Shown piece by piece: positions 21,201 to 30,939 of a stretch of DNA of 64,000 nucleotides. Origin of the DNA: Branchiostoma floridae (taxonomy: Eukaryota > Chordata > Leptocardii > Amphioxiformes > Branchiostomatidae); NCBI RefSeq assembly GCF_000003815.2, contig NC_049984.1, positions 425,533 through 489,532 of the forward strand, written 5' to 3'. The position numbers and the translations under genes are program-made. Under the pieces are notes generated by a model, which was not told the DNA's origin, did no database searches, and saw only the letters and a list, made by a program, of their open reading frames with translations. Numbering within the stretch: position 1 is the stretch's first letter; each line of letters opens with the position of its first letter.

Positions 21201-23424
21201 CTTTGTAATTTTCCACTGACATGTCCACGATCAACTCCCCCCAGCTTCACTGGTGGCTGAGTTTCATCAAGTCCTGCAACCCAAACCGACAGCCTGACGT
21301 CATCCTGGTGGCCAGCCATGCAGATCAATTGCAAGTACGAGACAGAGGTAAGATGGCTTCATCTGCATCGGCCCATGAATTATGACATTCAGTTACACAA
21401 TACAGTAGAAGCCGCTTAATTGCACGGCTTATTTGCCAGTGAATCTGGTGCAATTATCCGGCTGGTGCAATAATGCGAAGTCATCTAGCTGGATTGCACT
21501 GGTTTGGGATTCTGGGATTCCGTGCAGTTAACAGAAGTGTGCGTTAATCCGATGTGCAATTAACAAGATACTTCAATAAACATAACATATATTTCTGTAA
21601 TAGGTTAGAACTATTGCAGTGACAGGCGACTTTCTGGTTTTAACTTCACTGAATAAGAACATGTCCTTTCGTATGTTTTGCTTTCGGCATTCAGGACAAC
21701 GCCAAGCTGCCCATCTTCTGCACTTGATGACGTCAGAGTTCAAAGATCACCTCCACATCTCAGACGAAGTCTTCCTGATGAACTGTAAGGAGACCCTAAC
21801 ACCTGAGATGGACCGGCTCAAGAAACTGCTGGCCAGTATGAGGACGGAAATGTTTGAGGTAGATATGTGATTACACTACAAACGTTGATAGAGTATATTG
21901 CAAAAAACGGACCACAATTTACCTATAAAACATATTTGTTAATAACAGCGCCAACGCCAGATGCCTAAATTGTGTGGTGAAATCACCAAGCATCTGTTCA
22001 GCTGTTGTAAGAAGAAGTGCAGCCCGAAGTGTCCTGTACTGAGGTGGCCAGACTACGTGGAAGCAGTCAAAGAGATCGACCCACATGTGGACGAGGAATT
22101 CCTGCTGAAATCTACAAGACACCTACACCGTCTGGGGGAGGTAGGATGTCTCATTGTGAAAGCATTAAAAAAGAACTACGGTTCGTCGTAACGTGTTATA
22201 ACCAGTTTGTAATCCCTTTCCTGGCCATCTATTTTGAATCTTTTTATCAACAGTCCACTTATCCTATATTAGTTCGATCTACTGACCTATAATCATTAGA
22301 ATAGTTTTGGTGTCGTATGTTTGTAAAGTCACAGACCCATTCCAATGATTTCATCGAATGTGACTCAATGTTCCAAGTTTGTTCTACAGGTCATCTTCTC
22401 CTGTCCCAGTGCTTCTGATCCCATCATTGTCCTGAAGCCCAACTGGCTCTGCACAGACGTCATCGGCCCAATGATGGCACCAGTCAACTTCCCCATTCCC
22501 CGCCCGGAGAGAACAAGCGAAGACTACGTCACCAGGGCGGAGATCCAGCGCGTCTTCCAAGACGTTGCTGACGTGGATCTCCTCATCACCCTGCTGCAAG
22601 AGTTCCAGCTCTGCCACTCCTATGACGGACAGACCTTCATCTTCCCAGGGCTGCTGACACAAACCATGCCTCCTGACAAGTGGCAACCAACACTTGAGCC
22701 AAAGGTGGTCTACTTTGGGAAGCAAGTCCAGTGTGCCGACTCAACTGACATGTTCTCCTCCGGGTTCTTCCCCCGAGTGCAGACCCGCCTGATGAGGGAG
22801 CTGGAGAATCGCCCGCTGCTGTGGAGAGATGGCGCCAAATGTTGGGACTTAAGTGTGGAAGGTCTGATCAAACTCTCTCCGGACGGCCGTGCAGTCACCA
22901 TCTGTGTCCGGAGTGTACAGGGTGACAAGGGTCAGTGTGGCAAGATGCTGCAGCAGCTGGAGAACATCATCGCTGATGTGCTGGATGAGTGCAGCCCAGG
23001 AACAGGCACAGTAGAGAAGGTGCTCAGCGCTCGTGCACTGAAGGAACACAGGGAGGAGTTCTACTCTTACGGCAAGGAGGAGATCAGCAAGGCAACAACA
23101 GAGGGCGGTGCAATCTCCCATCCCACCCTCGGGTTCACGGAGCAGGTGAGTGACCTGCTGTGTAGAGAGGATGAGGACCCGCTCACCAGGAACCGCCCAG
23201 AGCTGGTCCAGGCCTTGCGACACGTGGAGCCAATCCTGGACCACCTGCAGGCACGTGACATCCTGACTGTGGAGGAATGTGACAGCATCAGGGCTAACAG
23301 AACGCCTCGTGACAAGGCTAGAGAACTGTTGGACACGCTAGGAAGAAAGGGTAAAAGCGCCTGGGAGGTGTTCAAGAAAGTATTGGTAGAAGTCAACCCG
23401 TATGCTGCGGAACTGGTGCTGTAG
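15255..23424 (+). CDS. Gene B: ankyrin-ROC-COR-CARD protein
   Basis: Spliced model, up to 788 aa. Exons: 15255-15264, 17379-17500, 17847-17945, 18278-18376 (defective donor), 19191-19289, 19451-19507, 19963-20106, 20665-20907, 21245-21347, 21695-21858, 21949-22140, 22390-23424. Order: ankyrin cap, three ankyrin repeats, half repeat, ROC (P-loop GGRENAGKST, switch II WDFAGQAEY), COR, CARD, stop. It shares the MAA start exon, exon borders and ROC-COR with genes A and C but ends in a CARD instead of two Death domains. If exon 18278 is included the frame breaks, so the mature mRNA probably skips it (755 aa). CARDs recruit caspases or adaptors, which is the inferred role. Confidence 0.85.
15981..16286. 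mobile_element. Fold-back MITE in intron 1 of gene B
   Basis: Long imperfect inverted arms: GTGGGGTCACACATGCGTAT at the left end against ATACGCAGGTGTGACCCCAC at the right, with inner pairs AGTACAAATTGGACAAATA / TTTGTCCAATTTGTATT and CCAGGCTCCACAGG / CCTGTGGGGCCTGG. About 306 bp, non-coding, flanked by TATA-rich sequence. Confidence 0.7.
16702..16790. mobile_element. Short hairpin element
   Basis: Inverted ends around TTTAGCGGTCGGCTGGTCTC and GAGACCGGGCGTCCGCTAAA form an 89-bp hairpin. It looks like a very small MITE. Confidence 0.5.
17847..19507 (+). CDS. Gene B ankyrin repeat exons
   Basis: 99-bp exons 17847-17945 (SALHLACWRGQTEVAELLIK), 18278-18376 (TPLHDAARWGHTDTCELLIG) and 19191-19289 (TPLHRAASRGRTRICQLLIR), then the 57-bp half repeat 19451-19507. 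The GQTEVAELLI type of the first recurs only in gene C (32760-32858). The second exon ends TTG followed directly by TAAAAC; the only donor, TT|GTAAAA, is one base early. Confidence 0.8.
18680..18882. mobile_element. Palindromic fold-back element
   Basis: AGTTGCAAAGTTTGAGCTTT on the left pairs with AAAGCTCAAACTTAACAACT on the right, with further pairing outward (GTGGTTCCCT / ATGGATTATAC) and inward (AAGAAAACG / ATTTTCTG). About 200 bp, non-coding. Confidence 0.5.
19963..22140 (+). CDS. Gene B ROC GTPase exons
   Basis: Exons 19963-20106 (P-loop GGRENAGKST), 20665-20907 (WDFAGQAEYAVTHSMFMDA), 21245-21347 (VILVASHADQ), 21695-21858 and 21949-22140 (CKKKCSPKCPVLRW). All are open and in phase. The last residue of the presumed guanine-recognition loop is Q where A and C have K. 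The P-loop exon starts 12 bp further upstream than in gene A. Confidence 0.85.
21031..21110 (+). pseudogene. Truncated duplicate of a ROC exon 5' end
   Basis: The intron end and first 23 bases or so of the VHWW exon occur twice: 21031-21110 (ending CTGAGTTTCAC) and 21190-21269 (the functional copy). A transposon end lies between the two. The first copy stops after the duplicated bases and cannot be a working exon. Confidence 0.7.
21111..21190. mobile_element. Pogo/Tigger-like transposon end (right)
   Basis: The sequence ends AAGCGGCTTCTACTGTA. Its reverse complement is repeated at 21403-21481 starting TACAGTAGAAGCCGCTTAAT. TA target and CAG...GCCGCTTA ends resemble pogo-type Tc1/mariner elements. 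Only an end is present. Confidence 0.55.
21403..21575. mobile_element. Pogo/Tigger-like transposon end (left) and remnant
   Basis: It starts TACAGTAGAAGCCGCTTAAT. The first 79 bp are the inverse of 21111-21190. It continues with more GTGCAATTA-type phrases to about 21575. The two ends point away from each other, with the 103-bp ROC exon between them. Confidence 0.55.
22390..23424 (+). CDS. Gene B COR-CARD exon
   Basis: One 1035-bp exon. Up to GAGGACCCG (23181) it is the same COR as genes A and C. From 23182 it reads RNRPELVQALRHVEPILDHL, then LTVEECDSIRANRTPRDKAR and ends VNPYAAELVL-TAG. The VEPILDHL..R..LT.EE...IR....R.KAR.LLD.L..KG pattern is a CARD. The change of ending is inside the exon, without an intron. 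Confidence 0.9.
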   Translation, partial: VIFSCPSASDPIIVLKPNWLCTDVIGPMMAPVNFPIPRPERTSEDYVTRAEIQRVFQDVADVDLLITLLQEFQLCHSYDGQTFIFPGLLTQTMPPDKWQPTLEPKVVYFGKQVQCADSTDMFSSGFFPRVQTRLMRELENRPLLWRDGAKCWDLSVEGLIKLSPDGRAVTICVRSVQGDKGQCGKMLQQLENIIADVLDECSPGTGTVEKVLSARALKEHREEFYSYGKEEISKATTEGGAISHPTLGFTEQVSDLLCREDEDPLTRNRPELVQALRHVEPILDHLQARDILTVEECDSIRANRTPRDKARELLDTLGRKGKSAWEVFKKVLVEVNPYAAELVL

Positions 23425-23489
23425 GCAAAGTGCTTAAACCTCAAACTGACGTACTAGGCGATCCTGAACTCTCAAGCTGATTGTACCTG

Positions 23490-23495
23490 AATAAA
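23490..23495 (+). terminator. Poly(A) signal of gene B
   Basis: AATAAA 66 bases after the stop codon. Confidence 0.5.
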
Positions 23496-23837
23496 CAGAG
23501 AATGTGTAAGAAGATCGCTGGCTGCATCAGGTCTGGCTACCTGGAATGACATCCCGGAGACTGTACTGAGTGCCCCATCTCTGAGGACATTTAAACATAG
23601 CATGACCTTTAATTGACAGCTTTGTGTGAATTGCGGACCGGACTACCACGAAGATTTTGAAATTGATTGATTGATAGGTTCACATTGAACACATAGGGGT
23701 TTCCATGCAAACTCCATCTCCTTCATCTTGTTTATATAGGAATAATACTGGCGTTACTAGTAAACAATGAGTGACAAATTGTTAACAGTAGTGTAGGTTG
23801 CTAACACATGCATGTGCTAGTAAACAATGAGTGACAA

Positions 23838-23937
23838 NNNNNNNNNNNNNNNNNNNNNNNNNNNNNNNNNNNNNNNNNNNNNNNNNNNNNNNNNNNNNNN
23901 NNNNNNNNNNNNNNNNNNNNNNNNNNNNNNNNNNNNN
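23838..23937. other. Assembly gap (100 N)
   Basis: It follows directly after the second copy of a 60-bp tandem repeat, so the gap probably hides more repeat copies. Confidence 1.
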
Positions 23938-24931
23938 TTTACATTTGTGCTATGTACATTGTTTATTGCATATAGCAGTTACTTATGTATAACAGCAGTA
24001 GCTACAGATTTGTAATTAATGAGGTTGAGAAACACCAACTTTGTATGCAGAATGTGTCTGTAGTAAAAAGAGTGAGACACCAGTATGGGATATCGAGTCA
24101 TGTTTTCTTGCCAAAGCCTATGTAATGTTTTAAGTCTATGATAAACTTTCCTACACAATACTTTCTAATCCACCAATGTGTACTCCATGACATTTAATAG
24201 ACATAGACATGTAGACAGACATCTTCAATAAATACGACATGCAAGCACAAATCTTATGGTCACAACGACTCTTTCTTCTCATGTTGCCCATTTATTAAAT
24301 AGAAAAAAAACTCATCTCCACAGGATATTAAAAACGTATTTGTACACAGATTTCATCTGATGAGAAAAAAACAGTGACACAATTTCTATCACAATGAAAT
24401 CCTGCGAGGAAATATCAGCAATTTTGCACTGACACAGCACTGTATGTATATGGCCTCCTTCAGTCAATATTGACCATGGTAAAATCCTAATTGATATCAG
24501 CCCTACAGCGTCGACTGTGGCTAAACAGTCCTATACGAGAATGACAGTCTCTGCCACACACTGACACTAAGTTAAACATAATTGTTTAGGTCCTCATGCA
24601 ACGTCACCTAAAGGTTCATGCAAAGAAAAGTATTCAGATCAAAATATACACTCTAAAGCACGAATCTCACTGAGACTGTGTTACGTTGGCTTTGTCGCTG
24701 CGGCTAAGTGAGCCCGACAAATTTCCTTGATAAAAATAACAAATCTCTTGTCTGTCAAGTTTAACACAAATTCTATTTAGAACACAGAAAGGCCGCCAAT
24801 GTACAGCAGTCAGCAGACCAATGGGATACCCCTGTAAGATTGCACACACAGTTTGATGACAAACGTTTATGTACAGAAGACAAAGCACACAACTGGACAG
24901 TGTTGAAGTGGAAATGATGTAGGCTGAGACG

Positions 24932-27588
24932 TCACTTAAGGTTCATAAGGATGGGCATCCCCTGGCCCTCCTTGGGGGCCGGCCCGTGTCTCAGGTGGAA
25001 CTCTCGTCTCAAGAAGGCGTACAGGAGGTCTGTCAGGAGGAAGATCTGCAGGGGGTGGGATGGAGGAAGACGTCTTAAAGAATTGCTTTTCCAAGTAACA
25101 ACTTTCACACATTTGCACTAACATTGGTGCTGAATGACAGCCACACTGACACTGCCAGGCTGAGCGTGAATGTTATTCAGGGACACGGATGGCAGTGTCA
25201 TTGGGAAGGTCCCTGGTGCTGAATGATACTAACATGGACATTGCTGCAAATGTAATAACTTAGATGATGGTACTTCTGCAATAGATAAATGTTACTTAAA
25301 ACAGACAACAGATATTTATTCTTTTTTTTTCTATTTCAAGAAATTGAAAACGAATGTTCCCCCATGACCACCCATACCTGTGCTGTTGCGTACGCCAGCG
25401 TGACTGCGTAGAAGAAGTTAGCGTTCGCGCTGCCGTAGTAGATCCAGAGATGCCAGAGAACGGGAGCCAGCACGATGCTGTATAGCCACATGCACACCAC
25501 TAGGAACAGGTTTCTCATGTCTGTAACACACACATTTACACACATTACAGTATACACATTACTGTACAGTACACACATGTGATGATGTACAGCCACATGC
25601 ACACCAACCAAGAACAGGTTAATAGTGCCTGTAACACACACTTGTATAACTGTACCCTACACATGTCTGAAACATGACAGAATGTCTATCATATTTGTTT
25701 CTATAGCAGGTTTATGGTTTACTACGTGAAAAAGGCACAGCATATCAGCATTCCACTCTAGAAGGTTTAGAAACAAGGACCAACGGGAATTCAAGATGGG
25801 AAAACTTCAAATCTATGCTTTGCAAACTCCTTATACTCACACTTGAGACAGACCTTTAGGTCAACCAATCAGCAAAAGGTAGTATCAGATGGTTCCTTAT
25901 CAAGCACTGGGGTTCACAAATAATGAAGCAAATTCATTGCCTACATTTTTGCCTACCAGCTGCACAGTGGTGTATATAAGGAGTACTCACACTTGAAGCA
26001 GTGTCCCCACACCGGCAGCAGGGACAGGAACAGGGCTGCATCTCCGAACGTCGGGTAGGACTTAAACACTGCAGTCAGGCCCACTAACAGGTGCAGGTGG
26101 AACATGGGGTGGTCCCTATGGAAACACATTTACACTGTTCACACTCCTACAATTATTCATACTATTAAATTATGTCTTCCACATTTTCTACTTAAGAAAC
26201 TGCATGACTGATACACATTAGACATATCATCTCAAAATGGTCTAATTCTGATATTTTTCAAGTAGAATGTAAAATATTCTTTATGCTTCCTGTGTTCCTA
26301 CCTGAGTTTGATGGCGAGGGGAATGACGTAGAAGACTGCGTTGAGCTGAAACACGCAGAGGAAGAAGATGCAGAAATGTTCGAACATCTCAGTGAAGAAG
26401 TACCAGAAGAGGCCCATGTTGGGGGTCAAGTCGGGGGCCAGCATCCTGGAGGAGGGTGGAGGAAAAACACTTGTAAACACCTGTATATCAGGACTTATCA
26501 TGTCACCTGATACATGGATACACAAAGCTTAATGGCTGAACAACGTTTGTAGGGGAGAATTTTATTGGGTACGATAGATATCATGCAGGTATGCAATCTA
26601 TTGGAAATATTCCCATAATCATGTTTATTGTAAGCTCAGCTGGCATATCAAGCTAAAAGCTACTTAACATAGCATAAAGGTTAGAGAAAAACAGATAAAA
26701 GGTAAAAGATAAAAAAATAAGAAATACAGTTGTGCATACGGGAAAAAATTTGAAGGTTTATAACATTGAAAATTTTTGTTCTGACAATGTTGTCCCACAG
26801 TTAAATCATGTATCCTCAGGCCTTCCCATGACCAAACAGACACACTAGACAAATCTTTAGCACTCACACAAACCCCACAGTGGCCAAACAGACACAAACC
26901 CCACAGTACCCAAACAGAGACTAGACACTCACACAAACCCCACAGTACCCAAACAGAGACTAGACACTCACACAAACCCCACAGTACCCAAACAGAGACT
27001 AGACACTCACACAAACCCCACAGTGGCCAAACAGAGACGAGACACTCACACAAACCCCACAGTACCCAAACAGATACTAGGCACTCACACAAACCCCACA
27101 GTACCCAAACAGATACTAGACACTCACACAAACCCCACAGTACCCAAACAGAGACTAGACACTCACACAAACCCCACAGTACCCAAACAGAGACTAGACA
27201 CTCACACAAACCCCACAGTACCCAAACAGAGACTAGACACTCACACAAACCCCACAGTGGCCAAACAGATACTAGACACTCACACAAACCCCACAGTACC
27301 CAAACAGATACTAGGCACTCACACAAACCCCACAGTACCCAAACAGAGACTAGACACTCACACAAACCCAACAGTACCCAAAAAGAGACTAGACACTCAC
27401 ACAAACCCCACAGTACCCAAACAGAGACTAGACACTCACACAAACCCCACAGTGGCGGAGAGAAAATCCCAGGACAGGAAACAGAGGAAGGACAGGAACA
27501 GCAGAGAGGACAGCCAGAGGGCGTAGGACAGCAAGGTGTGCAGGACAGAGGTGACGTAGTCTTCATCAGGGTGCAGCTGCTGTTCCTT
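24932..27588 (-). CDS. PIGU: PIG-U, GPI transamidase subunit (3' half only)
   Basis: Five minus-strand exons in order: 27588-27440, 26445-26302, 26115-25991, 25520-25378, 25045-24932 (stop TGA). Phases join perfectly into 224 aa. PIG-U signatures include [69 protein letters not shown] and [19 protein letters not shown] is a multi-pass ER membrane subunit of the complex (with PIGK, PIGT, PIGS, GPAA1) that attaches GPI anchors. The family is about 430 aa, so the first half is missing. No upstream exon was found between 27589 and 30900. Either this is a truncated duplicate or the 5' exons lie elsewhere. Confidence 0.9.
26866..27456. repeat. 39-bp minisatellite carrying the PIGU splice donor
   Basis: About 15 units of GACACTCACACAAACCCCAC plus AGTACCCAAACAGAGACTA. 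Read on the minus strand each unit has GGGGTTTGTGTGAGTGTC, which is the exact end and donor of the PIGU exon 27588-27440. The long open frames seen across it, on both strands, are an artefact of 39 being divisible by 3. Confidence 0.9.
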
Positions 27589-27780
27589 CTAGACATACAG
27601 GTAAGAACATAAGGTAGAGAGGACAGGTGATGGACAGGTGAGGTAGTCTTCCTTAGATTTCACTTCCTGTCCCTTCTAGACACAGAGGTAAGAAAGGAAC
27701 ATAAGGTAGAGAGGACAGGTGAGGTGGTCATCCTTAGTCTGGATAGGGTTCTTCTCTTCTAGACACACAGGTAAGATGTA
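27589..27780. repeat. Short tandem copies upstream of the PIGU exon
   Basis: Three related segments share CCTTCTAGACA..CAGGTAAGA and ATAAGGTAGAGAGGACAGGT. They repeat the acceptor side of the PIGU exon (CCTTCTAGAC at 27584-27593). Confidence 0.5.
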
Positions 27781-28258
27781 CAAGGTGTTGAAGATCTTCT
27801 CATGATGACATCTCAAAAATGTAAAGGTGTGAAAGGCTTTAAGGCAGCACTGCTGAAGCTGGCTTTGTGCGTCTTGAAGGAGAAGGTAAGAATAAGTGGT
27901 GAACATTTTGAAGACAGGCTGACTCTAAGAATCAGCTGGAGACAGAAGTGCAGAGAAAGACGAAGCTCAGTACAGAGGACTGAAGGGTGACACAAGACAA
28001 CCGGTTGTGGTTCCTTCAGAAGAAGACACGGACAGACTTCTGGTGACCAGGACAGACTTCTGCACTTCTCAGCTTCCGGAGGTCTTGAGGAAGGTAGCTT
28101 TTGTAAAGACACCCCAGGGAGGGAAATGTACAGGACAGTGCTTTCAGTAAAGGGCAAAGAAAGTAAATGTTACTGAGAGCTTGTATCAAATAAAATACCG
28201 GATACTACTTCTACAATGGGAAGTCTTGCCATGTCACCGGATTTGTATCAGCAAGTGC

Positions 28259-28790
28259 AATTACTTACACAAACCCCCTTGTGGAGTACAGCCACTCCAT
28301 GGTAACTACTTACACAAACCCCCTTGTGGAGTACAGCCCCTCCATGGTGTAACTACTTACACAAACCCCCTTGTGGAGTACAGCCACTCCATGGTGTAAC
28401 TACTTACACAAACCCCCTTGTGGAGTACAGCCACTCCATGGTAACTACTTACACAAACCCCCTTGTGGAGTACAGCCCCTCCATGGTGTAACTACTTACA
28501 CAAACCCCCTTGTGGAGTACAGCCACTCCATGGTGTAACTACTTACACAAACCCCCTTGTGGAGTACAGCCACTCCATGGTAACTACTTACACAAACCCC
28601 CTTGTGGAGTACAGCCGCTCCATGGTAACTACTTACACAAACCCCCTTGTGGAGTACAGCCACTCCATGGTGTAACTACTTACACAAACCCCCTTGTGGA
28701 GTACAGCCACTCCATGGTGTAACTACTTACACAAACCCCCTTGTGGAGTACAGCCACTCCATGGTAACTACTTACGCATTACACAAATCC
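28259..28790. repeat. 45/47-bp minisatellite
   Basis: About 11 units of CTTACACAAACCCCCTTGTG + GAGTACAGCCACTCCATGGT + GTAACTA (or without GT), then a decayed unit to 28810. On the minus strand each unit contains TTTGTGTAAGTAG, a consensus-like splice donor. Not CRISPR: there are no variable spacers. Confidence 0.9.
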
Positions 28791-28810
28791 CCGTGTGGAG
28801 TAGAGCCAAT

Positions 28811-30470
28811 CGATGGACCCAAACGATACAAATATCAGGTGATTCCCACCCCTGAACAATTCGTCATGGTCAAATTGTTGTGTAGCAATAAATTAGTTCC
28901 GATAGATGCTGAAGCTGCCTGTTAGAGCAATCATTTGGGGTGTTGTACAAAGATTTTATTCTCACAATTTATGCGACACCACTTCTACAGGCAGTAGTTT
29001 TGCTGCAGCCACAAGTTTGCACAAGTTGTTTGTGGAGCACTGGTGGTGTCTCAGTAGATTACCTCATCAGTAGAGCATGTAAAATAAACGTTGAAACGTT
29101 GAGCAGAAATGTTGAATTGTTCCTTACTTTGAACTCATTTGTTGTTTAGAAGACCAGTTATTGTCTATAAACATTCTTGCTGATAGTTTACCTCAAAACA
29201 TCACTCTTTGCTGTCATACTAGCGTAGAACCCTGCCGTTAAATGAAACGTATGTAGAATTGTTAATTGATTCATTTCGGCTATGAGACAGGAGAAGCGGT
29301 ATACGTGCTATTGCGTAATCGTGCCAGCGTGGCCGAGCGGTCTACAGCACGGTACCTATCTTAGTTTGCTTCTCCAGCCGTAGATCGTAGGTTCGAACCC
29401 CACTTGCTAAATTTTTTTTTCTTTGTTAGACAAATCTCATGTAGTGTTTTTTTTTAATAGAAGAAAGACCAATTCAGTAATTCGATGTTTAAAGACTCTT
29501 TTTTTCGTGTGATTTTGTTTAACATCCAGGCTTTTTCCAAAATACGCACCGGCCAGCTTTTTTCAGAAGCTTTCTTGTTTGGATAGACTTTCAACATTAA
29601 TGTTGGTAGCACCGAATCACTGCGGTCACCGGTCACTGCGTACTGGCGGCCTGTGCCAACCAGTCACACAGCTGTCATACACATAAGAAATAAGGCGCTA
29701 CAAAACGAAACAATACAAATTTGGGTCTTCATAATATTTGTTGAGCAGAAAACCGACCATTCAGTATAAACAACATAGATATCGCTGCAAGAAGTACACA
29801 CAAATACAATCACAACTTTACTGTCAAAAGAAAGCTGAAATATCATAAAATTTAATGCTTATTTATTTCTTTGTACTTAAATTCATCACCAACTTCTAAA
29901 GAGAGCAAAATTACAAAAGCGTGGTAAGTTAGGATACGCTGTAATAGCACAAAATCGGAATATACATTCACGAAAACGCCTCGCTTGTAACGTAGAGCGT
30001 GAAGAGCTCATGAAAATTATGAGCGCATTCCTTATCCAAGTATGTTTTTAAGAGGAATGTGTTAAAAATGCATCCATCAAAGCCGGGCCACTCTGGCAAC
30101 TAGCGATGGAGCGCCGTGAGTTTGAGCGCGTGACAAAGCGTGTCATGTTTGGGCACCCCCCCCCCCCCCGTCAGTATTATTTACAATAGTGGCATTTGAT
30201 TGATTCAATCGTTAAATTGTGGACAGCAGACCAAAGTACTTGATTTTGTAAACGTTGAGTTTTGATCAGCCAACCCTGAGAACAGACGTAAGTATCGTCA
30301 ACGGTCGCTTACTTTTAATTAGGCAATTGTTTGCAATTTAATTACGATTCTGAACATCAGAAAATGGAAGAATCAGTATACTGTTGCTGAAATGGTCAAA
30401 CGCTCAATGTTGAAGTTTCATCACAACAAATAAAGTATATGAAATACTTGCCTGAAACTGAGTCGGGCGA
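28811..30470. other. Intergenic region upstream of gene C
   Basis: AT-rich, with a tRNA-like sequence at 29323-29410, T-rich runs near 29411-29455, and a C-run at 30157-30169. No coding region was recognised. Confidence 0.5.
29323..29410 (+). tRNA. tRNA-like sequence, type II (Leu/Ser-like), probably a pseudogene
   Basis: 88 nt with A box TGGCCGAGCGG (29330) and B box GGTTCGAACCC (29390) at normal spacing, plus a T-run soon after. The acceptor arms (GCCAGCG against CTTGCTA) and the anticodon stem pair poorly. A tRNA-derived pseudogene or SINE head is likely; the anticodon is not assigned. Confidence 0.4.
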
Positions 30471-30863
30471 TTTCCTTATGTGTATTTGGATGTGCAAAGT
30501 GTGGATCTACGAGTACCTCCGACCAGATAACAGTGCCTAGTGCATGTCGCACCGGAGAGGTGCAGGTTTGGAGGGGCTTTGTTGAGTAAAGTGCGGCACG
30601 ACGGCCTGAAATGTTTAGCGGGTCGTCTCCAAGAGCGAAAAACCAAACCTAACATTTTGGGAGAGTTAAGAGCACGAATATGACTGTCGTGGAATTTACG
30701 CGCGCCTTTCTTTGTTCCGCTGTTTGAACTGTCCCTGCTTATCACGGCAGGTGTTGATTTACCAGCTCCGAGTGGGACGGCAAACAAAGTTAAGTCTCGT
30801 GATGAAGGTCCAAAGTCTCCAGTCTGACGCACCTGTTCGTCTCGTGATGGGGCGGCGGCCGCC

Positions 30864-30902
30864 ATGTTGGAGAGTTCGGTTGTCCCGTCCCGACGAAGTT
30901 AG
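30864..30902 (+). other. Conserved upstream ORF in the leader of gene C
   Basis: MLESSVVPSRRS then stop, 37 bases before the main ATG, with the same GCCGCCATG context as in gene A. Confidence 0.45.
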
Positions 30903-30939
30903 CGGATAGACAACACCAGGGACGGTTTTCTGATCCAAC

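Larger units (their letters stand above)
23425..24931. other. Region between gene B and PIGU
   Basis: 3' UTR of gene B, then a 60-bp direct repeat (CTAGTAAACAATGAGTGACA at 23757 and 23817) running into a gap of 100 N (23838-23937). The remainder to 24931 is AT-rich and may be the long 3' UTR of PIGU; an AATAAA on the minus strand lies near 24295. No other gene was seen. Confidence 0.5.

Noticed and set aside
27023-27526. Plus-strand repetitive protein with a 13-residue unit ([13 protein letters not shown])
   Set aside because: Same minisatellite artefact; no start context, splice sites or family resemblance.
26664-27596. Long minus-strand open frame of about 310 codons
   Set aside because: It is produced by the 39-bp minisatellite (divisible by 3); only its first part overlaps a real PIGU exon, in a different frame.
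28181-28925. Overlapping open frames with repeated LHKPPCGVQPLHG units; also considered a CRISPR array
   Set aside because: 45/47-bp minisatellite in a eukaryotic intergenic region; units are contiguous without unique spacers.
29323-29410. A functional tRNA-Leu gene
   Set aside because: A and B boxes are good but the acceptor and anticodon stems do not pair, so it is listed only as tRNA-like.
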